From Lineus longissimus (Eukaryota > Nemertea > Pilidiophora > Heteronemertea > Lineidae), in NCBI RefSeq assembly GCF_910592395.1, contig NC_088314.1:4836001-4900000 (forward strand): a stretch of 64,000 bases of DNA, written 5' to 3'. The position numbers and the translations under genes are program-made. This document shows positions 26,761-40,300 of this stretch, one piece after another (within the stretch, counting starts at the first letter, position 1; the number at the start of each line of letters is the position of its first letter). The notes under the pieces are model-generated. The model worked only from the letters and a program-made list of their open reading frames with translations. It made no database searches and was not told where the DNA came from.

Positions 26761-27873
26761 AATAAATCAGGTTTTTCAGGCAAAGAGCAATTGGTCATTT
26801 TCTCGCAATTACATATTTGGGTCAAATCGTTTGTGAGTATGATATAAACAATCTTGCTAATTTTGGGAAAATTTGCTTCAAACTTGTTCATCTGAATCCC
26901 ACGCAATTTTGATATCAATGCTGAAGTGAGTGCTGTTGGATAATTGTTGACAAAATACACCAGATAATCGGACCTTAGATTTGAAAATCAGTTGCTCACT
27001 GGAGTGGGAATGGTTTACATGCAGGTTCCCAAAGTGTGGTTTCAACCAGCAGTGAAATATACAGACGTAATATCTATACAAAGCCTGTAAAATCAGCTTT
27101 ACATGGAGTGGAATCAGACATTTAAAAACGTTGTAAAAGTGAGACAGTCTATTTCATGTAGGAATCAAGAGAGACAACCACTATGAAGATGATACAAGGA
27201 CAATCACATCCAAGAAGTGCATGGAATTCTCTTCCATTTGAGAGCACAGCCTACTGACACCCATCTCTAATTTGACTGGATTCATACCCAAAAGACAAAG
27301 ACTGTGGACATGATAATCCAGGGACATGTCCTTTGTCACCATACCAAGGGACACCATGGTTTAAAGACATACTGTAAACTTGGTTAGGAGCCATCCTGTT
27401 GCCTCTAATATCTCCAGGTATATGCTGGCTCTTGACAGATTGTAACACAAGTTGTGTAGGCTCCTGAGATTTGACAGCACTGCATAAAGTTTGTCTCCGG
27501 ATCCAAGGGAGGGTTAGCCTGGACACCAGGTTGTTATCCATAATCATCAGTGAGAGATGATTGTTTAGGTTCATTTGTTGTCGACATGACATTTACACAA
27601 TTATACTCCACCAGGCATAATTATTCTGGAGTATTCTTTGGTATTTGTGTTAATAATATTGACTTTTTTTCTCAGTTCTTGCTTTTATCACGTTTAGGCA
27701 TCCTAATGTTACCAAATCAAATTGTTGCAGTGCAAGGTCAAATGGGATGATGGTTATTTAAGCAGAAAACCATCTCGTAGAATCAGGCTTCACCCTTCAG
27801 TTCAGTACAGAAGTGATGGTTGATGTTTGGTCATTTCAAAATAGTGTAACAAGATGATATTTCAAAATATGAT
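26761..27873. other. Intergenic region between TRPV 3' end and Ig-FN3 5' end
   Basis: AT-rich sequence containing a 113-codon minus-strand frame at 27251-27592 without recognisable motif, signal peptide or splice context. I see no gene here. Confidence 0.5.
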
Positions 27874-27879
27874 TTTATT
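27874..27879 (-). terminator. Likely TRPV poly(A) signal
   Basis: TTTATT on the plus strand, i.e. AATAAA on the coding strand, 423 nt past the TRPV stop codon. Confidence 0.4.
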
Positions 27880-28301
27880 TCTATTTACATACTTATAACA
27901 TTTTAAGAACCAACAATCAATGCGGACTAAAGAACATATAAATAAATCATGTATATACATGCTATTGTACACATTCCTAACAATTTATCAAAATCTTGTA
28001 AGATTAGCTTCAAGTTGTTTGAACTTGGAGTAAATTTCTATTTAACACAGGGAGTAATTCTATAGTAATGGAAACTTGGAGTAATTTCTATATGGAATTC
28101 TGGATTACACCTGCACGGAAAGGAGTTGACAAGAAAGGTTGTGACTGATTAAACCAATAATGGACGGAAGGTACAATTAGTTTATGTTGCACCACAAATC
28201 TTGACAAATATGGAAAAATGTAATGATAATGGTCTGACTTAAGATTTCTAAGTCTATTTGACTCCTTATACTCTGCAGTCACATCTATAAAAGCCATTGA
28301 T

Positions 28302-31300
28302 TCACAAACCATCATTGTCATCATCCCAAGCCATTAATAAAGAAGACATTGACCCCATGGGCTTGGCAGGGAAGGCTGAGGATGGCCTAGAATCCACCTC
28401 CGACTTAACATGCTTAGATGGTTCTGGCCTTGAGTCTTGAGCATCAAAGTTTTCAACCCTTGACCTCTTAGACCAGGCTGGAGAATGATGCCTTCTATGC
28501 TCAAGAGATTTTTTACTCTTCTTATGTCCCCGTTTCTTTTTCTTTTCCTCCTGTACAAGTTCTCGGCGACTGTCTGCACTTGTGGAACTATCAAGACTAT
28601 GCCCACCGGGTGTCCCATCAATGGATGGACGGGCAACTCGAATAACCGGGACAGACAAGTCAGGACGTGCCTGAGCGTCCGCCTCGTCATCAAGACAGTC
28701 AATATCAGTTGTAACTGCAGAGTCAATGTTTACGAAGCCATGTTTTTGTGGTTTTGATTCAAGAATGTCCTTGAATAACGGATCGTTGATCACGTCATCG
28801 TCTTGCACCTTATCTGGAGCTTTGAACGTCTTTATCGTATCCTCATGAAACTCTTTCTCAAAATCACCAATCCAGCTCCCTTGGTAACTCTCTGACTTAA
28901 ACACACTTATATTGCTATCGACATCAGTAAATTTGATATCACTGCCAAGTTTACTACTCTCTATTTCTTTCAAATTTGGCACAGGAGTCAAGCCTGCAGT
29001 TGAAAGGTCGAGATCTCTTTCCCATGCCAACTGTTCTACCGCTGATGCGAGACCAGCACTTGGCATCCCGTTAAGGGATGACCCGGTCGACGCCCGTCTT
29101 GAATTAATATAATGAATTCTAGGTGTCGTCAAGAACTCTTTCCCGTCACTGTCCATAGCTGTGGACAATTCCAAATTTCTATCACTACCGGGAAACTCGA
29201 ATGGCGTCTTGTGACCTTTCTTCTTATGTTCACGAAGTAGCCTCTTCACTTCCACTAGAGCAAGCTGAAAGTACAATGCAATGCATCGGTTAGCAAAAGC
29301 AGGCAACAAAATTTGAATGAGCATATTTAATAGAACTTACTTGAACATAAGAAGAGGAATGGAAACACTCAAATATTGCAGTTCTACTTGTTCCCACAAG
29401 AAATCCCCATTAAACCTGAAAATGACAACCGGAGCGGCTTTAGTTTAGCTTATATGAATATTTGAACTGAATTCTTTGACATAACATATTATTTACCTTC
29501 CAATTAATTATTGCTCCCTTTCGTTGTTTTGCCTTCGTCTTGTTGGATGTCTTTATGACCATTAACCCTCTGTGTTCCTGGTCCTCTTGGCCAACAGCAT
29601 AATCTCCACGGAAATCTTTTGGTGGCTTTCCGAGTTTCACTGAGTACTCGAATAATAATTGCTTGAGTTGTTTCCGGGAGTAGCTTCTTTCAAGATTTAC
29701 AATGATCTGTGCTTTCTGAAATGGAGATATTTAGAGATGATTCAATGGAATCCATCTGCTCCTTTTCACTGAGGTCTCGAAGCGGATAAGATTGTTGGCA
29801 ATGTCTCTGGAGCTGAGGAGAATTGTGTTGACACCATGAAGAAGAGAGAGACTGTCTGTATGTTTTCACCTACCTGTCTCTTCCACTCTTTCTCTGACCT
29901 GTCAATGACTTGTTGATACGTGTTGCCCATCATGGCTATCAACATGTTCAGCAGGAGAATTGGCACTAACACCATGAAGAAAAAGAAGACGATCTTGGTC
30001 AAGGTAGCATACCGTGTGTAGCCAAACTCTTCATACTGTGGAAGAAGCAAAACCATTAGTAAGAAGTTGTTCATTACGTGGACTCTTTCCCTTAACATTC
30101 TTTGGTAATCAGCATCATTTTGCCCTGTTGTTTGAAATTACGCCGGCATTAGCATCTACCAGAAATGAAAAATCAACAAAATGTTGGGTACTCTGGCTAT
30201 ATACTTGATTGCAAGTATATATTAATCTATACTTGGTGATAGTAATATATATACAAGGCGTCGTTGTGCCACAGCGCTTTATTCAATCAGATCATGGAAT
30301 GTCACTCAAATCAAAATATCTGAATCGTTGTGCAAACCAAATTACTAACAAATTACTACAAAATCAACCATATTTAGTCTGAATAGTAGCGTACAATGCA
30401 TATATGATATGTGATATGTATTCAAAGCAGGAAACATTTCAATTTGCATCCAGAGGTCAAGTTATTTACACAAGGTTCGTTGTGAGAACATGTCAGAGTA
30501 AATATGGTTTTAACGTAATAAGACAAAGTCACAGAACACCAAAAGAATAAGGTATAATCTGGCAAGGATTCCACCAGCAGGCATTTCCCCCAATTGTATT
30601 TATAACTCCCCAATTCATGTTGTTTTAGGATGATATCGGTATCCCTGATGTTTTTTTCAAGTATCTATGTTCAAGTCCCCTCGAATGATCAAAGGAGTTT
30701 CGAGAACTCGGGGAATAGGAATTTATGTTTGTTGAAGACAAAGAAAGGAAATGTAAAACAAATGTGCTATGCAAAGTTTAGAGATGCTGGAACAAAGCAG
30801 TTGTGTACTCTGCTCAAACAGAAAACAGATCAACCGGTAACCAAGGTAACAGAGGTGCTAACCAAGGCAACTAGGTGGCAATCAAGGCAACAGAACTGGT
30901 AACCAAGGCAGCAAAACATAAACAAGTTGCAATAGCCAAACTGAGGTAGACGTTCACCTTGATACCCATGTCTCCTTTTGACATCTAAAGTCAAAGAAAT
31001 TAAAACCATATTTACTCAAATAAATTTCAATGCAGTTTTTTGGTTCTTTAATGAATTGTGTGCTACTATCAAACATATATCAAAGTGAAATAGAAGCTGT
31101 AATCTCAGGTCTCTAAAACTTGAAGAAGTTTATCTATGTTGCCATTTACATACCCAAAAGATGGGGATGAAAATGAGGTTGATCAAATAATAGGGCGGTT
31201 ATTTAGTTCCCTTGGCCTTGCAAAAAAGGCATTCGTATATCATGCTTTTCAATTATGACAGTCAGTTCACAGTTTGTCGTACATCAGAAAAGGATCGCTG

Positions 31301-34300
31301 AGTCCTGCGGTCAGTGAGTGAATTATCGAAAGTTTGAGTCAATTATGTCTGTTGGATGAAGTCAATTTACGTGCAGGTATGACCTACCTTGAACTCCCCT
31401 AATGTCATCTGGAAGAGCGTCATCAACGTATCGAGGATTGTCTTAAACGTTGTGATACTTTCATTATCAATGTCTTTAAACAGGAAGAAGAAACCTAAAA
31501 CAAGAGCAATGGCAAAGGTTAAAGGGGGGCTAAGGAAAATACAAATACACAAAGCCGTAGTGCTGAGTTATTATGCATGCAAATTTGCTTAAACTCTGAA
31601 AGAATAGTATCTGTATATCTGTCTGCTCAATGGCATTGTTGAAATTCGTATTCAGTATTTATTTACACAAACAGACCCAAATTTTTTAAGGCTGTTGCCT
31701 TGTTTTGAGATGATGCGGAGCGGGCAGTTATCGTTTATAGAATTCCTGTGTAAAAAGCCCTACAGATGATGACACTACAGTATAGAAAGGAGTTAAAAGT
31801 TTGGCCATGAAAAAAAGTATTAGACAATGACATCAGTTGTTAGTCAGTAACACCAATGGTTAGTTCAGCGGGCTGTGTGTTACCATACTTTATAATAACT
31901 AATGACTAAACTATTACACAAGCACTATCACGGAACAATGATTCATGACTTTTTAACAATCAACAAAGTCCTGAATTGAAACCGCCGTCCACCCTCCCGA
32001 CCATATATGATAGTCATCTCATTACTCACCTTGTGCAAAACAAATGAGTATTACTAAGTATATGATGGCAAAGCGTACCAAATCCCCACGTAACATCTTA
32101 TAAATCATGGTAACAAAGGGTCCATACAGTCGGATACCCCTAGAAGAAAAGGGTGGGTTAGATGTTAGTAAGGGAAAGGTGTTTAAGATAATTGGTTTGG
32201 GTTAGTATCTAATGCTCTACCTAGACTTCCTACACTGTATTTCACAAAAAAATGGCACTTCATGCAAAAATATAACATTTTCTTCAAATATTGGATTAAA
32301 CCTGAGTGCCAGTTTCTCCTGAAATAGACTATAAACCTGTTCAGTACGACACCCACCACCAAAGTTTGACTGGGGCTCATGAAGGGAATTGGCAATGCCT
32401 TGGTCATGCAAAAACCATAAACACACAAAACCTAATGAAAGGAGACAATAGTATCTTTTGTATTATGTATGATGATCAATGTCATCTGGCTGCAAATTAA
32501 ATATTGACGTTGAGGAGATGACCCCAACTTTGCTCTATTGAATTGGTTTTCTTAACTGAAAATCGATCATGTTAACTGATGACCTTTAGCAGATGCAATA
32601 ATTCCTTCATCAATTCCAGTAATCTAGGAATAGAAAGCAAAATCTTATCCAAACTTAGCAGACATCAAATAAGATGACCAGACGTCAGATTTTGCGAGCA
32701 GACGTCAGATTTGTTTTCATACCAAAGGTAAAGCTTGTAACGAATACCAAGGTGATCAATAGAAACTTAACAAGGTCATTCATGAGCATTTCGTAGAAGA
32801 TTACCACAAATGTACCAACATAGGTCGATCCCCTGAAATTGATATTGAGCGAGATAGTGTCAATCAAAGGGATAAACAAATCTATGGGTGACAAAATTGT
32901 GTCGACAGTCACGCATTCAACCTATCACCAGGATAGAATGGCTGGGGCGGGGGGGGGGGGGGGGGGGCAGTCATTACACACGACATCATTAAAAAATTGA
33001 CAAGGGACCCTATTGCAAAACAAATCCCTTGATTACTTTAGAAGAAGGCACTGTTGATGTTAAAATATTCCAAACATTAGGCACTCATTTGTTTGTGTCA
33101 AACCTCAACCCACGTGCGCAAAATGGTGAGGAAGTTAGTGGACAACTACATCACAATCATTCGTGCTTGATTCCTACCGCAGGTAAATTGAATAAAGAAG
33201 ACACCAAAGACAATGAGGAACATCAATAGATCTCTTTTGGCCATGAGATAAAACATGACAACAAATGGACCAAGGATATGAACAGCTCTGCAAGCATAAG
33301 ACAGTATGAGAGTTTAACGTAAAAAAAGTGACACTCTGTTATTTGGACACCCTTTTTCATTTGGGACAATGATTTTGGTCTCAAATTAGTTGTTTAATCT
33401 AATCAATTTTGCTTCTTACACAGAGCACTTTGATTGAGGTCAGTATCAGTGTCTGGCGCCGCCGCCGCCGGCATCTTTTTCTCTGAATCCTCCATCAGCG
33501 CCTGAACACAACAGAAAGGGTAGACCCCACATATTTCTTACCTTGCAAAGTAGAGGAAGAATATCCATGATCCGGGTAAGGTGATGGTCAGCAGGACCTC
33601 TTCGTGCCAGACTAGTCCAAAGAACCGTAGGGGTACGCATGCCAAGATGAGGAGACAAGAGAAAATGAAGATTGTTTTGGCTGGAGCACTTTTCTGGAGA
33701 GAGAAGAGAAACATGTCTGAGACTAGATTCAACATGCATCCCATGGCGGTCAAATATTGAAGCCAGCTGTTTGGACCTCGCCTCTAAGTTGAGTCAGCTT
33801 TAAGCAGTGCCATGACCCACCACATGTGAGAGCTAATTTTAAACTTGCTGCACGGACATTTGGTTCAATTGTCATGAGTTGCGAACTGGCAGCAGCTTTC
33901 TCATTTAAGGATTGTGTCCAAAATAACACTTCCTTGAAACCTCAGGCTCCTTTATTGTATGATCTGAGCTATCTCGCTCAGATCACAACAAGACCTTTCA
34001 AAATCATGAAAACTGAAAGGATGAATGTTGGGATACTTACCAAGTTCTTTGCAAAGCCTGCTATACCCTGAGATTTTATCTCACTGATTTGAAGTAGAAA
34101 TTTGACAGCACACGTGACAACGACAAATATTTCCATCATCCACCGGATCTGAAATAAAATAGATCAAAAGGATCAAAACTTGAACCTCTCAAATGTTACA
34201 ATAAGTTCCACTAAACAGGACCAAGGGGGCATATGAGAAGTACAATCACTTACTGTAGGCAGAAGTTTTGGAAGATGTCTTTTTTTGTGATTCTCTACCT

Positions 34301-37300
34301 TTTACTGCAGAATTTTACATTTTGCATGTGTCTTTTTGCTATACTTTGGGAGCCGCGCTGCAAAATGCGTATATAGTTACATGTTGCACTTGTTGATTTC
34401 ACAGATCAGATCAGACTGAAAAGGCTGCAAAATTAAATCTCACAGTACTTACAATATGTTCAGTATTTGCCGCTCCAAGTAGCTGGTTGGATCCGCGAGG
34501 GCGGAGGTAAACGGCTGTACTGAGTATGATCAGGTAGATAATGTGGAAGATCAGCTGTTCAAAGAAGCGCCTCTGCAATATAAGATGTTAAGTTGCTAAA
34601 TGGAATCATTTGAAATGAATAACCAAATTTTCGAAAATCACTGGATTATATGGATCACACCATAATTGGGCAACTAAATATCATACCCGTAACCACCAAC
34701 TTAACAAAAATTTGGAAATCATTTACTGATAGATCAGTCAGGAGAAATCAGCACATATATTGAAATATCAATGTCAATGTTGTCAATGTCTTACCCTCGC
34801 AAAATATTTCCATTTGTCATCAAGGAGTTGACTAATAACACCACCGTCCAACATTTGTAAATGTTCATCTGTTTTTCCTTCAATGATGAACATTAGGGCG
34901 GATTTCCAATCTGCAAGATGTTAGGATATCTTTTAGAATGCAGGAGTCATGAAGGTGTAGTGCAGAGACTGCACTGATCAATCTCTCATCTTTGGTATTT
35001 CCTCCGGTAATATAAGGATACGAAATCATATAAGTCTTGATCTTTGAATTTCTTGTTAAGAAGTTATATGGAGATATGTCAATTCAACAAATTGACTGCA
35101 CGTAATAACCTGACTCCCTTATGAACTAAGTCAACGAGTTTAGATTTGGCAACCCGGCCCGCTCACTATAGACATAAACTCAGATTCACGTTGTCATTGG
35201 CCCCTGTGGCCCCCCCTAAACAACCTCTGATGGCCTCTCACTGATGACCTCTGGCATTAGTTCTTCCTTTCAGTTACAGGAAGCCGCTCCTACTTTACAT
35301 CCTCTAAAACTTGGGGCCACTTACTTGTGCTGCCATCTGGTCCTATAGTGTCTAGAGCAGTTAAAGGGTACGTTGAGCAAGTTATGTTGCTATATCGCCA
35401 GATTTCCTGAAAAAGAAGCAGTCTGAAGGTCATGGGGGTGAAGGTCATGGGGGTGGTCGAGGTAAAACATACATAACCCAACTGGACCTTTCTAATCCTA
35501 ATACAGAGATGGGCTCTGATGAATTCCTTGACATGAACTGAACGATTGTATAAGGGAGGTCTCAAAGAAAACACAAATTTACAGCCACCATTTATGAATG
35601 ACCGGGGGGGGGGGCTGGATTTACTTACAATACTACTAAGTTCTATTATTTCTTGGAAGATCTTCTGTCTGCCTAGTTTACTGGCGAGGGTGAGGGGTGT
35701 CAGACCTGCTGCGTTCTTGATATACGTGTTGGCAGTCTTGATAGGGTGTCGCACTGCATGTCTGTACATATTCTGAAAGAAACCAATACAGAACATTGAG
35801 CCAATGGACAAATTAACACCTGAAATGCTTTCAAAGGTTCGTGAATGGGTTAAAGTTTTAATGAAAATCTATGACAATGATAAACTACATTGATTGTGGT
35901 TAACACTATCAATGTTCTGTAACAAAGTGATTGTATTATTTTGCTCACTGATCAATGGTCCATGTCTACTCAATCTTTATTGACAGCAGGTGGTCCAAGT
36001 CGGTTATTTCAAATCAACATTGAACTGATACACAGAAGCTTTAGAAATAAAAGATAAAGGATGAAATATGGATTTTTAGATTATTGCATCCGTGCTTTTC
36101 ACAAGGTCCAATAAAATGTGCATTTAAGCGCTTTTTACCTTTCGAGCACAGATTGTAAACTTTAAAGTCTATCTGTTTTCCAGGATGTGACCCTCAGGAA
36201 AAGTACATTCTCTTTAAACATTTGAATGCAACCCCCTTCCCAAATCTCTGCCGGTCCCCACTGAATGGGGTTAGTTACTGGTGTTGGTCTGGGACTCTGA
36301 GGAGTCAGGGTCGCTACTCAAGTTTCTCACTTAAAAGGGTCAGGGGATTGGGTTAAATAATCCTTGTCATAACATGACCATGATGAACAAAGAATGTCAA
36401 TTTCATCAATTAAACATCTTTTTAGAATGATGTCTAGACACCAAATAGATATTATCACAATATTTTCTCCGAGTCCTTCCAAGGGTTAAACAATGTACAT
36501 GCAGTCCTTTGGGGTCACTAATTTCAGCATGTTACATTAGGAAGTTTACTGAACTGTACATGATGGAAGGATGAATATGTAAGTGCCGATTTTATTGCCG
36601 CCTTGCACAACTCGTTCAATGACCACATCATTAACTTTTCACCTTGCAGATATTGCTGCACGGCACCGGTAATGCATCTTTCGTGTGTTTTCTAAGGGCA
36701 ATATTTGTACACCATATCACTGGGCCATTCAGACTGCCGTCGCCATGGTAAGCTTGAGGCGAAATGGGTAAATTGGCCAAACCGCGATGGCGAAATCATT
36801 GATCACGCTTCATGAGTGTCACGACTTCTTTCTTATACGTTTGGACATAAAGTCACACTGTGGTTTCGATTAACCCAACGGTTACTGGGCAATACTTATG
36901 CAGAAAACACTATTATGTCAGACAGATGCAATGCTATTTAAACAATGTTCTCAAATTGGTTCAGATTTCTCTTTGGCACATTGATGTCTAAAATCTGCTG
37001 GACACACTTCCAAATTTGAGAAAAAGAGTCTCATTGACTGCAAGACTGCCATTACATTGACTACAAGACTACATTCACCATAGACTCAAGCAAGCCTGTT
37101 CTCACCCTGACTGCAATACTGCAATTATCTTGACTGCAATACTGCAACAACATTGACTGCAAGACTGCAGCTACATTAACTGCAAGACTGCAATCACCTG
37201 ATTCACGGCAACACGGCAATACAAGTTGTCATCTCGACTGCCGGACTGCTATAATTTTTTCTCCAAGATTGCCAAACTAATGAGGCAAATACTTCCCGCT

Positions 37301-40300
37301 GATTGCAAATAACAGTGATATTTTCAAAGTAAATACCCACGCACACCCTGTAATTTCCTTTTATTTGCTTCCATGACGGTTTCCATCATCATGACGATAT
37401 ATCATATTTGACAAGCTACCATGAGGTGATTAGATTGCAGTGGACTACACGGTGGACTTAAGCCAATATCAGAATGTCATATTCTGACAAGGACCTGTGG
37501 GCCATGAGTAAAAAGAGTGCAGTGTCGTTAGAAAGTTTTCGATAAGAGTACAAACTGAAATACTCTTGTTTCACCAATTAAAGCCCAGTTGATTATTTAC
37601 TCTGGAATTGAAACCATCTTGGTGTCGCCAACCAATTGTCTCTTCAGTGTATGTACTCCCTTCTTGAATAGACAGGTAGAACTGGAGTAATTTGACTTAA
37701 TGAGACTCCAACCTAACTTCATTAATTACACATTAACAGCCAATCTTAGAATATCACACTCCTAAGTACATCCTTGCCAAGACGCAGTCAACCTTATCAG
37801 GTTTGTGTCAGTTTCCCAATCAAAAAGACATCTTCCGGTATGTTATTTGCTCATTTCAACATTGAATCATTCAATAAATATATTCAGAAGGAAAGATAAC
37901 ACAAATTCTCATGCATCCGAATTAGATAGATATGGCCGGGCTATTTCCAACATCATTGTGAATGATAGCATCATGTCTGGCAAAAGAGACATAACTTACC
38001 ACCTGATTGTGTATGACAACCATATGTAGCACCGTATTTCCGAAAGTATCCTGAAGATTTGGATCCGCACCATTGTCAATGAGATAGTTAAAGATCTCCT
38101 CCCGGCCACTGGAAGCAGCAAATGCCAGAGGGTACTCCCCAAAGTATGCATAGCCTGAAAATAGCAAATTGAGAAATAAAACTACACTCTGGCCTCCCAA
38201 AATGTGGCTGGGGAACTCAAGGAACTGCTCGAACACTTGAGCCATTCAGGCAGATATTCATTTATTACTCCTGGCTTCAGGCAACTGCAGAGTTATGTGT
38301 CTTGCTCAATAATACTTGATCATAATATGTTTCTTCTGGGAAAATTTCTTCACAAAACAATTACCTACCTTCATAATCAGTCGATGCTGTATTGCTTAAT
38401 AATGCCTTCTGATCCTCTGGCAAGAAAAATCGTCCTGTAGCCCTCTGGTTTACTTTAGCACCATTCAATACAAGTAGTTTAACCCCCTCTACGTTTCCCG
38501 TCACTATAGCTATATGGAGGCTCGATTCACCTGTAAAGGTTATAATGACAAACGCTTTTCAAACTTTTGGCCTTCTGACTGAAATGTGGCTAGAGCAATA
38601 TTTTTGGGAAAAACAGTTTATTGACTCTGTAAAATGATTTGTGAACATTGCCTGTTTCAGTTGGCAGCCAACCCGCGACTTCTCTCACATTGGTACCTAT
38701 GTAAGTGGCAATCTCAGAGGACTCAATTCTTGAGAAATTGGCTTTGTGAATATTGCCAGCTTGAATGCACTTGAACTAAAAGGAGGCATATTGTTTGAGT
38801 TTGGCAGGCAATCCATGACGTCTGGCATCTTGTCTCCATGGTACCAATGAAAATCAAACCTGAATGATTTCTATCGGTCACTTTTCACTTACCCCAGATT
38901 GATAAAGGTCTTTATTTGTGCTCAGTGATGTATAATTGATTAGGAGATTTCTCAATATAGAAGCATTTAGAGAGAACTCGAGATTGATATACAGCAAGCT
39001 CATTCAGTCTCAATAGAAATCACTGGGAGCATTTGTGAAAACAGTAAGAAATGCCCACGGTCTTGGAGACTGCAGTAGGATTTGAATGATATTAGAACTA
39101 CAACCTGCTCAACATCAAAACACCTACCATAATACTCGTCCCCTTCGTATATGTCCAAAGTAAGTTTTGGATAAAAACTGAGCAATAACTTGGCAATTTC
39201 CAAATGTGCTGGACTGTCCATAAGAAAACACAAATGGCACACCGTCTCTCCAACACCACCCCGTTTGTTGATATCCCAGCATGCTTCATGATCCTCGAAT
39301 TTGTTGAATTTGTCATCTTTGTACTCTGCGAGGACCTGTTCATCTGAGCGTGGATCAACCTCGGAATTGCCCTGAAAAAGGACCATTCAAGAATGAGAAA
39401 AGACAGGTTTATGAATGACGAAAGGTTTGTGCAAATTTTGAGAAATGGAAAGAAGGATTTCTTCACCAGCAGTAACAGATAAGGTCCAAAGAGAATTGCT
39501 GATGGTCATGTCAAATAATGCTTGTTATTTCATTCTATGTGGTCTCTTTGGAATATTGTCTTAATTAGGACCCCATGCCGTTTCCCAAGCACAGACATTG
39601 CAGGTATTAGGTATAATTGCAAGTAAGTAAGTCACTTGGGCAATGGCTATTGCGGATTTAACAAACAACTTAAGGTATTTGATTTGCACAATGCAGGAAA
39701 GGGTCTTGAAAAAATAGGTTAGGCCTAACAAACTTCAATATTGGTATAAAGTATAAAGGGCGGAAATACAGCTTATCAACAGAGGTTGAAATAACAAATA
39801 TATGAGTTTCTTCTTGAATTCAATCTTATGTACGTGTTGACGAAATCTTCAACGCAAAGTTTGCTTAAAAATTAAATCCATATGGACTTTTTTTGGCCCT
39901 AATTTAGTGTCATAAAGATTAGCACCAATTTAATGGTCCACGTCCATGTCCAAGAGCAAATAATTGCTTATTAAAGGGCCTACTTGAAAGAAAATCCCAA
40001 CACATTTTAAAACACAGTTCTTCATCTATGTCCCTCACGCATGTCAATTTGCGCTTCGAAACCACTTTGGGGTTTCATGACTACCAGAATCAACAGGTGG
40101 TTTCTTCAACATAAACACTCTTATCGGTAGTATTTCAAAGCTGAATAATTTCTACTGTTTTTGGAAAAGTTTGCCAGTCCATGGCCCATATATACACTGA
40201 CCTTAAAAAAATGGAGAACATTCCAGTTGTCATGAGCATCAAGTCATAATTGCCTCAAACCATCAAGGCTTTCGATTAACATGATTTATCAGTTATATCT

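Noticed and set aside
27251-27592. 113-codon minus-strand frame
   Set aside because: No domain, signal peptide, or splice signals. Its length is within chance expectation for this amount of sequence.
30820-30915. AACCAAGGCAAC-like short repeats in a TRPV intron
   Set aside because: Too few and too irregular to call an array.
38000-38005. TRPV exon 4 donor read as CAG|GTGGTA
   Set aside because: CAGGTG|GTAAGT is a far better donor and keeps the frame; the only difference is one extra Val.
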